Under the pieces are notes generated by a model, which saw only the letters and a list, made by a program, of their open reading frames with translations, did not search any database and was not told the DNA's origin. The position numbers were made by a program, and so were the translations under genes. DNA of 34,736 nucleotides from Candidatus Thorarchaeota archaeon. GTDB taxonomy: Archaea > Asgardarchaeota > Thorarchaeia > Thorarchaeales > Thorarchaeaceae. Of the stretch, positions 15,894-25,252 are shown in pieces (position 1 is the first letter of the stretch; every line of letters begins with the position of its first letter). The DNA lies in assembly GCA_018335335.1 (NCBI GenBank), contig JAGXKG010000020.1, positions 1 to 34,736 on the forward strand, given 5' to 3'.

Positions 15894-16931
15894 ATGTCTC
15901 CAATGGATCTTCGCAGCGACACAATCACACAACCAACAGACGAAATGATTGAGGCAATCGTTCAAGCTCACAAAAAAGGAAGGCTTGGGGATGATGTCAT
16001 AGGCGAGGACGAAGTGGTGAACGATCTCCAAGAGAAAGCTGCCAAAATTCTCGGAAAGGAAGACGCATTGTTGGTTACATCCGGCACCCAAGGCAATGTG
16101 ATTTCACTTCTTGCGCAAACAGCTAGGGGCGGTGAAGTGGTTGTAGAGGAAAACAGCCATACCTTTCTATTTGAAGCAGGAGCCATGTCATCGCTTGGGG
16201 GTCTATTTCCAAAACCGGTTCAGGGCAACAATGGATACATCGAGCCCAAAACCTTGAAGAATGCAATTAGACCAGATGACCCTCATTATCCTGAATCACA
16301 ATTGGTCGTTCTTGAGAACACGCATAATTATGCTGGCGGCGTAGTTGTAACCCCCAGCCAAGTCGAATCTCTTGCAGAAATTGCTCATGATCATGGTTTA
16401 AAGGTTCATTGTGACGGTGCCAGATTATTCAACGCAGCAGTCGCTCTTGGAATCCCGGCGAAGAATCTCGTTGAATCTGTTGATAGTGTTCAAATCTGCT
16501 TAAGCAAGGGGCTATCAGCTCCTGTTGGTTCAATTATAGCGGGTTCGGAGGAATTCATACACAAAGCAGTCAGAATCAGAAAACGCTTGGGTGGGGGAAT
16601 GAGACAAGCAGGAATAATAGCAGCTCCTGGAATCATTGCCATCGAGAAGATGGTTGATAGGCTCAAGGAGGATCATGAGAATGCAAAGCTGCTTTACACC
16701 AGGTTATCAGAAATCCCCAAATTGCAGGTAACCGAACCAGACACCAATATCATCTTCGTCGATATTAGTGCCTACGATATGAATTCAGAAGAATTCTCTC
16801 AAGGTTTAGAAAAAGAGGGGGTACTCGTTTATGGCGGATATGGAGCAAGAGTACGCTTTGTTACGAACAGAATGATAAACAGAGACGATATCCTCAGAGC
16901 GGCTGATGTAATCGAATCTATTCTAAGCTGA
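15894..16931 (+). CDS. ltaE: Low-specificity threonine aldolase
   Basis: 345 residues, the family length. It starts with DLRSDTITQPTDEM and then GDDVIGEDEVVNDLQ, both typical of L-threonine aldolase; HCDGARLFNAAVALG carries the PLP-binding Asp; ICLSKGLSAPVGS carries the Schiff-base Lys205. It splits L-threonine/allo-threonine into glycine and acetaldehyde, cytoplasmic and PLP-dependent. ATG 15894 fits the TATA distance; ATG 15903 is an in-frame alternative. Single gene, not in an operon. Confidence 0.95.
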   Translation: MSPMDLRSDTITQPTDEMIEAIVQAHKKGRLGDDVIGEDEVVNDLQEKAAKILGKEDALLVTSGTQGNVISLLAQTARGGEVVVEENSHTFLFEAGAMSSLGGLFPKPVQGNNGYIEPKTLKNAIRPDDPHYPESQLVVLENTHNYAGGVVVTPSQVESLAEIAHDHGLKVHCDGARLFNAAVALGIPAKNLVESVDSVQICLSKGLSAPVGSIIAGSEEFIHKAVRIRKRLGGGMRQAGIIAAPGIIAIEKMVDRLKEDHENAKLLYTRLSEIPKLQVTEPDTNIIFVDISAYDMNSEEFSQGLEKEGVLVYGGYGARVRFVTNRMINRDDILRAADVIESILS

Positions 16932-17006
16932 GCCCATATGATTCATACTAAAGGCTAGGTTCTCCTCGAGAGAAGGTCTCTAATCAGGTTCCTAGAACAT
17001 GTGGAG

Positions 17007-17288
17007 TTAGAGTTTCTTCTTCGCAGTATCTACTATCTTCTTGACATGTTTCTCCCAGCTTGGTTCGAGTTCCAAGGCCCGTTCCGCACAACAAACAGCA
17101 TCATCATACTGCTTGAGTTTTGTATGAAGCAGACTTTTGTAAAACCAAGCATGAGCATAGTCATTTTTCATATCGATAGCTTTCTGATAGGCCTCTAGGG
17201 CTTCTGTGAATTCACCCTTTTCTTCGCAGCTCTTGGCTCTCCGGTAGTGGTCGTAATGAGTTACTGGTATTTCGTCGTCCGACAACAT
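17007..17288 (-). CDS. Small TPR protein
   Basis: 93 residues from ATG 17288; a GAGGTG ribosome site at 17293-17298 (minus strand) decides this start over the upstream TTG. It holds two to three TPR units: HYDHYRRAKSCEEKGEFTEALEAYQKAIDMKNDYAHAWFYKSLLHTKLKQYDDAVCCAERALELEPSWEKHVKKIV. It likely mediates protein contacts. A close paralogue lies at 22851-23123; both share ALEAYQK, AWFYK and EPSWEKHVKK/QK. Stand-alone gene. Confidence 0.87.
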   Translation of the reverse strand: MLSDDEIPVTHYDHYRRAKSCEEKGEFTEALEAYQKAIDMKNDYAHAWFYKSLLHTKLKQYDDAVCCAERALELEPSWEKHVKKIVDTAKKKL

Positions 17289-17436
17289 ATAGCACCTCAA
17301 TGTCGGTATTGTTGTATTCTAATCAAATAAATTTATTCTAATTTAATAACCGCATTCGTAAGTGAAGGGGATTCAAAAACGAGATGAGAAAACTACTAAA
17401 CATAGCATAAATTGAGCGTGAGAAACAGATGGGTTC

Positions 17437-17844
17437 CTATTCTGGATGCTCACATAATTCCAGAAGAACACCACCTGTTGATTTTGGGTGAATGAAGGCA
17501 ATTCTTGTATTATGAGCTCCTAGCCGGGCTTCCTTGTCAACCATTCGGGTTTCTGCTGCAATCAAATCTTCAATGGCGCCATCAATATCATTTACTCGAA
17601 TAGCTATATGATGCATGCCTGAACCAGTTTTCGCAAGGAATGTTGCAATTGGGCTTTCATCAGATGTGGGTTCAAGCAGTTCAATTCTGCTCTCGCCAAT
17701 CTCAAAGAAGGCAACACGAACCTTCTGACCTGAAACCTCTTCTGAACCCACATACGTCATTCCAAGTGTATCTCGATAGTGGGGAATCAAATCATCTATA
17801 CTTTCAACAGCAATTCCAATATGGTCTATCTTTTCTGATTTCAT
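17437..17844 (-). CDS. mce: Methylmalonyl-CoA epimerase
   Basis: 135 residues, glyoxalase/VOC fold. The metal site is visible: H8 in KIDHIGIAV, His in SGMHHIAIRV and Glu in GVLLELCEH; ELLEP is also typical. It converts (S)- to (R)-methylmalonyl-CoA. Start ATG 17844 has GAGGT 8 nt upstream, inside the end of the mutase gene. Last gene of the propionate operon. Confidence 0.93.
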   Translation of the reverse strand: MKSEKIDHIGIAVESIDDLIPHYRDTLGMTYVGSEEVSGQKVRVAFFEIGESRIELLEPTSDESPIATFLAKTGSGMHHIAIRVNDIDGAIEDLIAAETRMVDKEARLGAHNTRIAFIHPKSTGGVLLELCEHPE

Positions 17845-17850
17845 CTTCTG

Positions 17851-19530
17851 TTACCTCAGTGTATCAGGGCTCTGGTACTCTCCGAATTCGTCACGAAGTA
17901 CAGAGCAAATCTCTCCGAGTGTTGCATACGCTTTGACAGCTTTCAATATCGGCGGCATCAGATTGTTATCGCTTTGTGCTGTTTTCCGCAAAGCTTGAAG
18001 AGCCGCTGAAACAGCATCATCATCGCGGGCTTTACGAAGATTTTTCAGCCGTTCTATCTGGTCTCTCTCTGTTTCTGGGTCAACTCGTAGGTATTCGAAT
18101 TCCTGTTCTTCTTCTACAGTGAATTCGTTAACGCCAACTACGATACGCTTACCCTCATCCACCTCTTTCTGATGCCTGTACGCGCTTTCGCTTATTTCCC
18201 TCTGAATGAAGCCTTTTTCAATTGCTGATGGCGATCCACCCAAATCGTCAATTTGTTGGAGGTATTCTCTCGCCTTTTCTTCAATGGTGTTCGTCAAAGT
18301 CTCTATGTAGTAGGATCCAGCTAGTGGATCTATGGTGTCTGCCACACCGGTTTCATGTGCAATAATCTGTTGAGTTCTTAGTGCAATCTGAACAGACTTT
18401 TCAGTTGGTAAAGACAAGGCTTCATCCCGTGAATTTGTGTGAAGAGATTGCGTCCCTCCCAGAACTCCTTGCAGTGCCTGCAGAGTCACTCGGACAATAT
18501 TGTTGTCAGGTTGCTGTGCTGTAAGAGTGCATCCTGCAGTCTGTGTGTGAAATCTCAACCTGCAAGATTTGTCTTCCTTGGCATCGAACCTGTTCTTCAT
18601 TATGCGCGCCCATAGTCTCCGCGCTGCCCGAAATTTGGCAATCTCCTCGAAGAAGTAACTATGTGAACCAAAGAAAAATGAGAGCCGGGAAGCAAAATGG
18701 TCCACGTCAAGTCCAGCATCCAGAGCAGCTTCTACATAAGCGATACCATTGGCTAGTGTAAAAGCCACCTCTTGAACAGCTGTTGAACCAGCTTCACGAA
18801 TATGATACCCGGATATGGATATGGTGTTCCATAAGGGCATTTCTTCTGAGCAGTATTCGAAAACGTCAGTAATCAATCTCATAGAGGGTTCTGGCGGGAA
18901 AATGTAGGTTCCTCTAGCAACGTATTCCTTGAGGATATCATTCTGAATCGTGCCCCGTAGTTCGTCAGCTGGAACGCCTTGCTTATCTGCCAGAGCTACA
19001 TACATGGCCAACAGTATAGCTGCGGAAGCGTTGATTGTCATCGAGGTGCTTACTTCGTCCAAGGGAATATCATCGAATAGAATCTCCATATCAGCCAAAG
19101 AATCGATGGCAACACCGACTTTGCCAACTTCCCCTTTTGCGAGCGGATGATCTGAATCATATCCAACTTGCGTTGGTAAATCGAAAGCGACAGAAAGGCC
19201 TGTCTGCCCCTGCTCAAGCAAGAATTTGAAACGTTGGTTAGTTTCTTGTGCAGTTCCGAACCCACTGTACTGTCGCATTGTCCAAAGCCGTCCCCTATAC
19301 ATAGTAGTATAGACACCGCGGGTGTACGGAAACTGACCAGGAAAGCCCAAATCATCCAAATACTCTGTATCTTTCGTATCCATTGGAGTATACAATCGAT
19401 TCGTGGGGATTCCTGAATCTGTGGAAAAATCCTGTTTTCTCTCAGGAAACCTCTCGATTGTTTTCTTGACCGCGCCGTTTCGCCATTTCTTGTAGTGCTG
19501 ATTTATTTTCTCATCTTCCAAGCATATCAC
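17851..19530 (-). CDS. mcmA1: Methylmalonyl-CoA mutase, large (catalytic) subunit
   Basis: 559 residues, the length of the archaeal stand-alone large chain. The N-terminal region [38 protein letters not shown] is the acyl-CoA-binding signature; [43 protein letters not shown], and [20 protein letters not shown] (TIM-barrel) follow. The B12 domain is absent and is supplied by the separate 20520 gene. It interconverts (R)-methylmalonyl-CoA and succinyl-CoA. The frame opens at GTG 19530, immediately after the meaB stop, but TTG 19521 has GGTGAT 4-5 nt upstream and is a good alternative. Confidence 0.97.
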   Translation of the reverse strand: MICLEDEKINQHYKKWRNGAVKKTIERFPERKQDFSTDSGIPTNRLYTPMDTKDTEYLDDLGFPGQFPYTRGVYTTMYRGRLWTMRQYSGFGTAQETNQRFKFLLEQGQTGLSVAFDLPTQVGYDSDHPLAKGEVGKVGVAIDSLADMEILFDDIPLDEVSTSMTINASAAILLAMYVALADKQGVPADELRGTIQNDILKEYVARGTYIFPPEPSMRLITDVFEYCSEEMPLWNTISISGYHIREAGSTAVQEVAFTLANGIAYVEAALDAGLDVDHFASRLSFFFGSHSYFFEEIAKFRAARRLWARIMKNRFDAKEDKSCRLRFHTQTAGCTLTAQQPDNNIVRVTLQALQGVLGGTQSLHTNSRDEALSLPTEKSVQIALRTQQIIAHETGVADTIDPLAGSYYIETLTNTIEEKAREYLQQIDDLGGSPSAIEKGFIQREISESAYRHQKEVDEGKRIVVGVNEFTVEEEQEFEYLRVDPETERDQIERLKNLRKARDDDAVSAALQALRKTAQSDNNLMPPILKAVKAYATLGEICSVLRDEFGEYQSPDTLR

Positions 19531-20490
19531 CTACTCTTCTTGTTCTGCCAAGAATTTCACAATCAGTCTCTCAGCAACAGTATAGGGATCTTGATGGCGT
19601 TTGGCAATCTTAGTGATAGCTTCCTCGTATTCTGTACTCCCACGGAGTTTTCCGAGCAGTTCTTGCGTCAGCTTATACTCCATAATATCTTCAAGTTCCT
19701 CACGACTCCGTTCAAGCCCCCTCTTATCAAGAAGACCACTAGTCATGAGATAACGCATATGCTCCTCGATTTTCTCAACAAGCGTCTCAATACCTTCACC
19801 GGTTCGTGAATTCGTCTGCAGAACTGGTGGCCTCCATCCTTCATCCTCAGGAGCAATATCGAGCATGGCCTTGAGTTCGAGGACTTTCTTATCTGCCCCT
19901 TGAAGGTCGGACTTGTTGACGACAAAGATGTCAGCGATTTCCATAATTCCGGCTTTTATTGCTTGAATGTCATCCCCGCTTCCAGGGACATCCGTTACAA
20001 CCACCGTATGAGCAATCTCGATGACTTCAACTTCTGACTGGCCAGCACCTACAGTCTCAACAATGATTATGTCTTTTCCGAATGCATCTAGTGCACGAAC
20101 AGCATCAGATGTCGCTCGGGATAGTCCTCCCAGATGACCACGAGTACCCATGCTACGGACGAAAACTTTCTCATCGAGGGTATGTTTCTGCATCCGTATC
20201 CTATCACCAAGAAGTGCACCACCAGAAAATGGGCTTGAAGGATCTACACAGATTGTACCAATCGTTTTGTCTCTTTCACGATAAGTAGTAATCAATTTGT
20301 TGACAAGAGTGGATTTGCCAGAACCTGGAGGGCCAGTTATTCCAACAACATGAGCCTCACCCGTATGTCTATACAGTTGACTAAGGGCGTCGAGAGCAAT
20401 TGGTTCTTCGTTTTCAATCAAGGTGATTAAACGTGCTAATGCTCGTTTCTTCCCGTTCAGGACGCCTTCAACCAACTTGTTAGCAGACAA
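19531..20490 (-). CDS. meaB: MeaB/ArgK-type G3E GTPase (mutase chaperone)
   Basis: 319 residues. Walker A ITGPPGSGKSTLVNKLI (51-67), FSGGALLGDRIRM, RSMGTRGHLGGLSRAT, IVETVGAGQSEVEV and VVTDVPGSGDDIQAIKAGIMEIADIFVVNKSD are hallmark MeaB motifs. It gates cofactor loading and protects methylmalonyl-CoA mutase. Start TTG 20490 has GGAGG about 8-12 nt upstream. It abuts the mutase gene and follows the B12 subunit. Confidence 0.95.
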   Translation of the reverse strand: MSANKLVEGVLNGKKRALARLITLIENEEPIALDALSQLYRHTGEAHVVGITGPPGSGKSTLVNKLITTYRERDKTIGTICVDPSSPFSGGALLGDRIRMQKHTLDEKVFVRSMGTRGHLGGLSRATSDAVRALDAFGKDIIIVETVGAGQSEVEVIEIAHTVVVTDVPGSGDDIQAIKAGIMEIADIFVVNKSDLQGADKKVLELKAMLDIAPEDEGWRPPVLQTNSRTGEGIETLVEKIEEHMRYLMTSGLLDKRGLERSREELEDIMEYKLTQELLGKLRGSTEYEEAITKIAKRHQDPYTVAERLIVKFLAEQEE

Positions 20491-20519
20491 CCAGCGTACC
20501 TCCTCAATGCTTCAATGGG

Positions 20520-20912
20520 CTATACATGTGACCGAATATACTCGACAATTTCACCCAGTGGAGTGCCTGGTCCAAATATCTCAGCAATTCCCGCTTCCTT
20601 CAATCCGGATATGTCATCTTCAGGAATAATGCCTCCACCGATGACCAATATATCATCAGCACCTTTCTCTCGCAGAAGCTCGGTGACTTTGGGGAAAAGC
20701 GCATTATGAGCCCCACTCAGGATACTTAGTCCTATACAGTCAACGTCTTCTTGTAGAGCGGATTCAACAATCATTTCGGGTGTTTGACGGAGGCCGGTGT
20801 ATATGACCTCCATACCAGCATCTCGTAAGGCTCTTGCAACTACTTTAGCCCCTCGGTCATGACCGTCTAGGCCGGGCTTCGCTATGAGCACGCGTATTTT
20901 TCGTGAATTCAA
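20520..20912 (-). CDS. mcmA2: Methylmalonyl-CoA mutase, B12-binding (small) subunit
   Basis: 130 residues: a stand-alone cobalamin-binding domain. Motif DGHDRG gives the lower axial ligand His18, followed by GLS-LSGAHN and [15 protein letters not shown]. It assembles with the large subunit encoded downstream. Start is TTG 20912, with GAGAGGT just upstream; the first ATG lies much later. It heads the operon. Confidence 0.95.
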   Translation of the reverse strand: MNSRKIRVLIAKPGLDGHDRGAKVVARALRDAGMEVIYTGLRQTPEMIVESALQEDVDCIGLSILSGAHNALFPKVTELLREKGADDILVIGGGIIPEDDISGLKEAGIAEIFGPGTPLGEIVEYIRSHV

Positions 20913-20959
20913 GGAATCTACCTCTCAGGTCAACGTCAGAAACGACAGACACTGAAACA

Positions 20960-20972
20960 CGGATATAAAGGC
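20960..20972 (-). promoter_or_regulatory. Candidate TATA box for the mcm operon
   Basis: CCTTTATATCC on the minus strand lies about 55 bp before TTG 20912, giving a short leader that contains the ribosome site. It could also read on the plus strand for the amidohydrolase. Confidence 0.35.
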
Positions 20973-21044
20973 TTTCAATCGAATTGATGCAAACTCCTAT
21001 CAACAAAGCAAAAGTTAAACCGTAGGCGGCTATCCGGAATAATC

Positions 21045-22640
21045 ATGCCCCTTTTTGCCGACCTTTGCCTTATGAATGCCCATGTAATCACCGTTGTCCC
21101 GGATACTCCTACTGGAGAAGCTATTGCCATCAAGGGCAACAGGATACTAGCTGTAGGTTCAAATGAAGAAATCGAGAAACTAATCGGAAAAGATACCAAG
21201 ACTCTGAATATCCAAGGATACAATGTGATTCCCGGCTTAATCGATTCGCATATGCACCCGGGTATGTATGGTATTGCCAAGACGGGGGTTGGTTGTGATA
21301 CCTCGTCAATGACTGAATTGCTTGAAAGGATAAATAGGAGAGCTAGTGAAACACCATCAGGGGAATGGGTAATTGGTTTTGGTCTTGATGATGTAAGACT
21401 CGGTCGATATCCCTCGTTGAGGGAGTTTGATGAAGCTTCGCCAGAGAATCCACTCTACATTGAGCGCCGGGATGCACATATTGGCATAGCCAATAGTTTA
21501 GCACTCGAACGTGCAGGCATTGATGAGAGTACCCCTGACCCACCACATGGCAAAATCGACAGAGATGCAAATGGCAAACCTACAGGCGTTCTGAGAGAAT
21601 CAGCAAAGGACCTAGTCTACGAGAAGACTCCTGAGCCAACTCTGGAGGATTACAAGAAGGGTCTAGAGCTGGTAATGAAGGAATTTTTGACATTGGGTAT
21701 TACCACTATACATGCCTCAATGACCGGAGCCAAGGAATTCAGAGCGTTCCAAGAATTGCGGCAAGAAGGACGGCTCCCACTACGAGTTTGCATTCATATG
21801 TCGGGAGATGATGAAGGTATTCTCGAAGCTCTTATTGCCACTGGAGTTCAGACGCCTTTTGGTGATGACTGGCTGAAAATCACGGAGATTGAGTGGATTT
21901 TCGATACGAGTACAAGTGGACGTACTGCTGCATATTATGAGCCATATATTGGTGAACCGGATAATACAGGTATTTTGCTCTACGATCAGGATGATATAAC
22001 AGAGAGAGTGAAGAAAGCACATGATGCCGGTCTTAGAGTTGGGCTTGACGGAATCGGTGACAGGGGAATAGACAGGGCACTAGATGCCATTGAGGCAGCG
22101 TTAGAAGAGCATCCACGAGATGACCACCGCCATAGGATAGAGCATTGCTGCTATGCCACACCTGCAATTCAATCTAGACTAAAAGAACTTGGAGTAATCA
22201 ATGCTTCAGCAACTGGTTTTCTTCATGACTTGGGTGATGCCTATCAAGCCAATAGAGGAGAGGATGCGATGCAGTGGATGTGGCCCCATCGATCGCTCAT
22301 AGACAAGGGTATTCCCGCCCCAGGCCACAGTGATTGCCCCATATGTTCACCTAATCCGTGGCTAGGAATCTACGGTATGGTGACACGGAAAACCAGTAGT
22401 AAGCAAGTTCTTCACGCCGAAGAGGGGGTCACCCCACTAGAGGCCATTAGGGCATATACCCAACTTGGAGCATATTCAGCATGGGAAGAAAAAGAAAAGG
22501 GAACCATTGAAGCGGGCAAACTAGCAGACATTGTTGTTATTGATAAGAATCCATTGGAAATTCCAGAAGATGAACTGAAAACGACTAAGACACTCCTGAC
22601 TATCGTAGGTGGAAAGGTTGCATACGATGGACTCCAATAA
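21045..22640 (+). CDS. YtcJ-like amidohydrolase (amidohydrolase family 3)
   Basis: 531 residues. Amidohydrolase fold: N-terminal small beta-domain NAHVITVVPDTPTGEAIAIKGNRILAVG, HxH metal site in GLIDSHMHPG, the mid HRIEHCCYA histidine, PGHSDCPI and the C-terminal EKGTIEAGKLADIVVIDKNPLEI. These are the marks of the YtcJ/AepA group, zinc-dependent hydrolases of amides or esters with unassigned substrate. Start ATG 21045 has no ribosome site and may be leaderless, as an AAGTTAAAC stretch lies about 30 bp upstream. Single gene. Confidence 0.93.
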   Translation: MPLFADLCLMNAHVITVVPDTPTGEAIAIKGNRILAVGSNEEIEKLIGKDTKTLNIQGYNVIPGLIDSHMHPGMYGIAKTGVGCDTSSMTELLERINRRASETPSGEWVIGFGLDDVRLGRYPSLREFDEASPENPLYIERRDAHIGIANSLALERAGIDESTPDPPHGKIDRDANGKPTGVLRESAKDLVYEKTPEPTLEDYKKGLELVMKEFLTLGITTIHASMTGAKEFRAFQELRQEGRLPLRVCIHMSGDDEGILEALIATGVQTPFGDDWLKITEIEWIFDTSTSGRTAAYYEPYIGEPDNTGILLYDQDDITERVKKAHDAGLRVGLDGIGDRGIDRALDAIEAALEEHPRDDHRHRIEHCCYATPAIQSRLKELGVINASATGFLHDLGDAYQANRGEDAMQWMWPHRSLIDKGIPAPGHSDCPICSPNPWLGIYGMVTRKTSSKQVLHAEEGVTPLEAIRAYTQLGAYSAWEEKEKGTIEAGKLADIVVIDKNPLEIPEDELKTTKTLLTIVGGKVAYDGLQ

Positions 22641-22850
22641 TGGTAGATTCTAATTCTACGAGATGTGTCCTAACTGGTCCAAATAGTAATAGCGACCATT
22701 TCTGTCTATTCTACTTATATCTAAAAGTAGAGAATATCCATAAAGAGGAATTACGATTTTTAGGGCAGTCTTTAGAAAATCAAGCGCTAATCTGAGGTGC
22801 CTTTAGAGTTATTAGGGTTCATTTCTTAGAAAATTATAGAGTGAACTTTG

Positions 22851-23123
22851 ATGGCCGCAGAACGTGAAGATTTCACAGAGTATGATTACTATTCAGAAGC
22901 GAAAGTGTTAGAAGAAAAAGGCGAAGAGGAGAAGGCACTTGAGGCCTATCAAAAGTCTGTCGATTTGGATCCTGAATACGCCGAAGCATGGTTCTACAAA
23001 GCGAAACTGCACCACAAACTAGGACAAGAAAAAGAAGCAATCGAATGTGCAAAGAAAGCACTAGAAATAGAGCCAAGCTGGGAAAAGCACGTCCAAAAGT
23101 TTCTGCCTGACCTGACTGCGTAG
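22851..23123 (+). CDS. Small TPR protein (paralogue of 17007-17288)
   Basis: 90 residues from ATG 22851; the TTG just before it is not needed. TPR units: YYSEAKVLEEKGEEEKALEAYQKSVDLDPEYAEAWFYKAKLHHKLGQEKEAIECAKKALEIEPSWEKHVQKFL. It is alignable end to end with the protein at 17007, and the spacing of repeats is the same. The 210-bp upstream region shows a short hairpin after the amidohydrolase stop and no clear TATA. Confidence 0.87.
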   Translation: MAAEREDFTEYDYYSEAKVLEEKGEEEKALEAYQKSVDLDPEYAEAWFYKAKLHHKLGQEKEAIECAKKALEIEPSWEKHVQKFLPDLTA

Positions 23124-23127
23124 GTAA

Positions 23128-23577
23128 CTACTCAAGAGCAGCAGATGCCTCGGGGTACAGTAGCACGTAGACAGCCTGTTCAAGTGTGAGAATCTGCCTA
23201 TCTACCCACTGCATGACCATTTCCACGTTTTCCTGCGAGGATATTTTCTCAAGGGCTTCCAAAGTTGGTTTTCGGCACTCCGGATACTCAAGTAGGGCCT
23301 CAATTGTTTGGACAAGAATCATTTGCCTGACATCTGAACCAGTCTGGGTGAGCCAATACAGGATATTCCTTTGATTCGCATTCTCAACGTTTGTTCTCGC
23401 GGCTGCCTCATGGAGGGCTTCTGATATCTGATTTCCTGCTTCACCTTCTTGCATGTCTTCTAATTCACTCTTGATTATTGTCACCAAAGCTTCTGTGACC
23501 TCCGGATCACATAAGAGCATGTCAACAAGGTCTGTTCGAGCCTTCATGGGACCACCAGAGCCGTTTTCTTGGGTCAA
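23128..23577 (-). CDS. Acidic all-helical protein of unknown function
   Basis: 149 residues, no family recognised. Predicted to be helical and acidic (MKARTDLVDMLLCDPEVTEALVTIIKSELEDMQEGEAGNQISEALHEAAAR...), with a weak HEAT-like rhythm. Start TTG 23577 is backed by AGGAAGTG 6-13 nt upstream; ATG at 23547 is an alternative. A TATA-like GCATATAAGC lies at 23605-23614 on the minus strand. It converges with the TPR gene, 4 bp apart, so a shared 3' end. Confidence 0.72.
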   Translation of the reverse strand: MTQENGSGGPMKARTDLVDMLLCDPEVTEALVTIIKSELEDMQEGEAGNQISEALHEAAARTNVENANQRNILYWLTQTGSDVRQMILVQTIEALLEYPECRKPTLEALEKISSQENVEMVMQWVDRQILTLEQAVYVLLYPEASAALE

Positions 23578-23709
23578 GCAATCACTTCCTATACTGTGTT
23601 CTTAGCTTATATGCACTTGAGCGGGTTACTATTTATTGTTTGTTCGGTTATAGGGCATGTTAAATGTGACTTCTAGGAAGATATGAAGGAAAAATCGGGG
23701 ATAGATTCC

Positions 23710-24453
23710 TTAGATCAGTTCTTTTAATTCACTGAATGAGTTGATAACAAAGGTTGGTTCCACACCGTATTCTCTCAGGTTCTCTTCGAGCACATCCTCT
23801 CTGTTGTTTATCCAAACAACTGCAAGTCCAGCTCGAATCGCTCCAACAACATCGGCGTAAAATTCGTCCCCTATGTAAAGCGTATTTGTTTCACTTACGC
23901 CCAACTTCGCTAGGGCAAATTCAAATGGGTCAGGCATGGGTTTGAAAGCATTATAGTCACTGCTGTCAGCAATAACAGAGAAGTAGTGGTCGAGATTCAA
24001 ATTGGAGAGAATCCTTTTTGCGTTACCCTGAAATGAATTCGTGATAACACCGAGTTCGATACCCTTCTTGTTCAAAGAGTCAATAATGTCTCTGAGGCCG
24101 TCTGTGGGACTAGCATACTCGATATGAAATTCTCTGAACATATCAAGACCGTTCCGTAAAATCTCATCTACCGGTTCGATGTGGAATTCCTTAAGAGAGA
24201 CAATTAGTGCATCTCGTACACAATCGATAGGACGTTTGAATTTTCCACCACTTGCTATTTTAGAAATCTCATTATGGTACGTTTCGACTAGCACAGCGAT
24301 AAAATCCTCAAGAATCTCAGTCCATTTGTTAGTTGACTGACGTAGAATCCACTTGCTTGCATCCACTGCATAGATACCTGTGTCCAATATGGTCGAGTCG
24401 AGGTCGAACAATATGGCGTTGTATCTTTCGAGTCTGAATTCCGACAAACGCAC
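23710..24453 (-). CDS. HAD-superfamily phosphatase
   Basis: 247 residues. HAD motif I is FDLDST (D17, D19; Ser replaces the usual Gly after the second Asp), motif II ITNSF, motif III Lys in NAFKPMPDPF, motif IV YIGDEFYADVVGAIRAG. A helical cap separates motifs I and II. It resembles phosphoglycolate phosphatase or 2-haloacid dehalogenase types; substrate unknown. Start GTG 24453 has GGAG 7 nt upstream. It is 15 bp after the CoA-transferase B gene and likely in its operon. Confidence 0.9.
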   Translation of the reverse strand: MRLSEFRLERYNAILFDLDSTILDTGIYAVDASKWILRQSTNKWTEILEDFIAVLVETYHNEISKIASGGKFKRPIDCVRDALIVSLKEFHIEPVDEILRNGLDMFREFHIEYASPTDGLRDIIDSLNKKGIELGVITNSFQGNAKRILSNLNLDHYFSVIADSSDYNAFKPMPDPFEFALAKLGVSETNTLYIGDEFYADVVGAIRAGLAVVWINNREDVLEENLREYGVEPTFVINSFSELKELI

Positions 24454-24468
24454 ATCAGTCTCCAGTTA

Positions 24469-25251
24469 TTAGTCTCTTGACGGTGCACCCTTGCCTAGGT
24501 AGATACCGTTCGGATCGAGCCGGTGCATAATATCGATTTGTTCCTGTGTAGGTTCTTCTGTTACAGGCACATCGCTAGGAACTATCAAATCGAACATGAC
24601 GTTTTCTAGGACTTTATCGACAGTGTAGCCCGGGTGGACTGATTTCAGTCTTATTTTCAGAGTATTCGGATCAAAATCCATCTGACACATATCCGTGATA
24701 ACAACTTCAGGCCCCCCACCAACCAAGGACCACTTTTCACGTGAGCCAGGACCTTCAAGATAGCCAGGGCTTGTCATGTAATCTAACTCCTTGACGAACT
24801 TGCGCTTGTCATGTGTCATCATAATGACTATTCGTTTAGCTGAGGACGCGATATCATTACCGCCTCCACTACCAGGCAACTTCACCTTCGGCTTATCATA
24901 AGGCCCAATGTAACTGGTATTCAGATTCCCATACTCGTCTATCTGAGCAGCACCTAGGAAACCTACATCCACTCTACCTGCTTGTAGAATGAAGCCAAGG
25001 GTTTCTATGAGGCCGATAGATGCAGAGCTTCCGTAATGATAGCGAGAATCAGCAACCGAGAGAGGGACATTTCGGGGTCTAGCATCTATGAAACCAGCTT
25101 CCGAAATAAGCTTCATTTTTGGAGCGTGTGTCTCCTTTGCAAGAAGAGCCGCGAGAAGTGGTAAGCCGGTACCACCAAACACAAATTCTCCGTCCCGTAC
25201 TTGTCGAGAAGCGCATGCTGCAAGGAATTCGATTCTAGTATATTCAACCAT
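24469..25251 (-). CDS. gctB: Glutaconate-type CoA-transferase, subunit B
   Basis: 260 residues, family I CoA-transferase beta chain. Catalytic Glu is probably E51 in KLISEAGFIDARP; other marks are GLPLLAALLAKETHAP and VDVGFLGAAQIDEYGNLNTSYIGPY and PGSGGGNDIAS. With subunit A it moves CoA between acyl donors. The start is ATG 25251, one base after subunit A. The acyl substrate is not settled by the sequence: glutaconate, 3-oxoacid and other acids are all possible. Confidence 0.92.
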   Translation of the reverse strand: MVEYTRIEFLAACASRQVRDGEFVFGGTGLPLLAALLAKETHAPKMKLISEAGFIDARPRNVPLSVADSRYHYGSSASIGLIETLGFILQAGRVDVGFLGAAQIDEYGNLNTSYIGPYDKPKVKLPGSGGGNDIASSAKRIVIMMTHDKRKFVKELDYMTSPGYLEGPGSREKWSLVGGGPEVVITDMCQMDFDPNTLKIRLKSVHPGYTVDKVLENVMFDLIVPSDVPVTEEPTQEQIDIMHRLDPNGIYLGKGAPSRD

Positions 25252-25252
25252 C

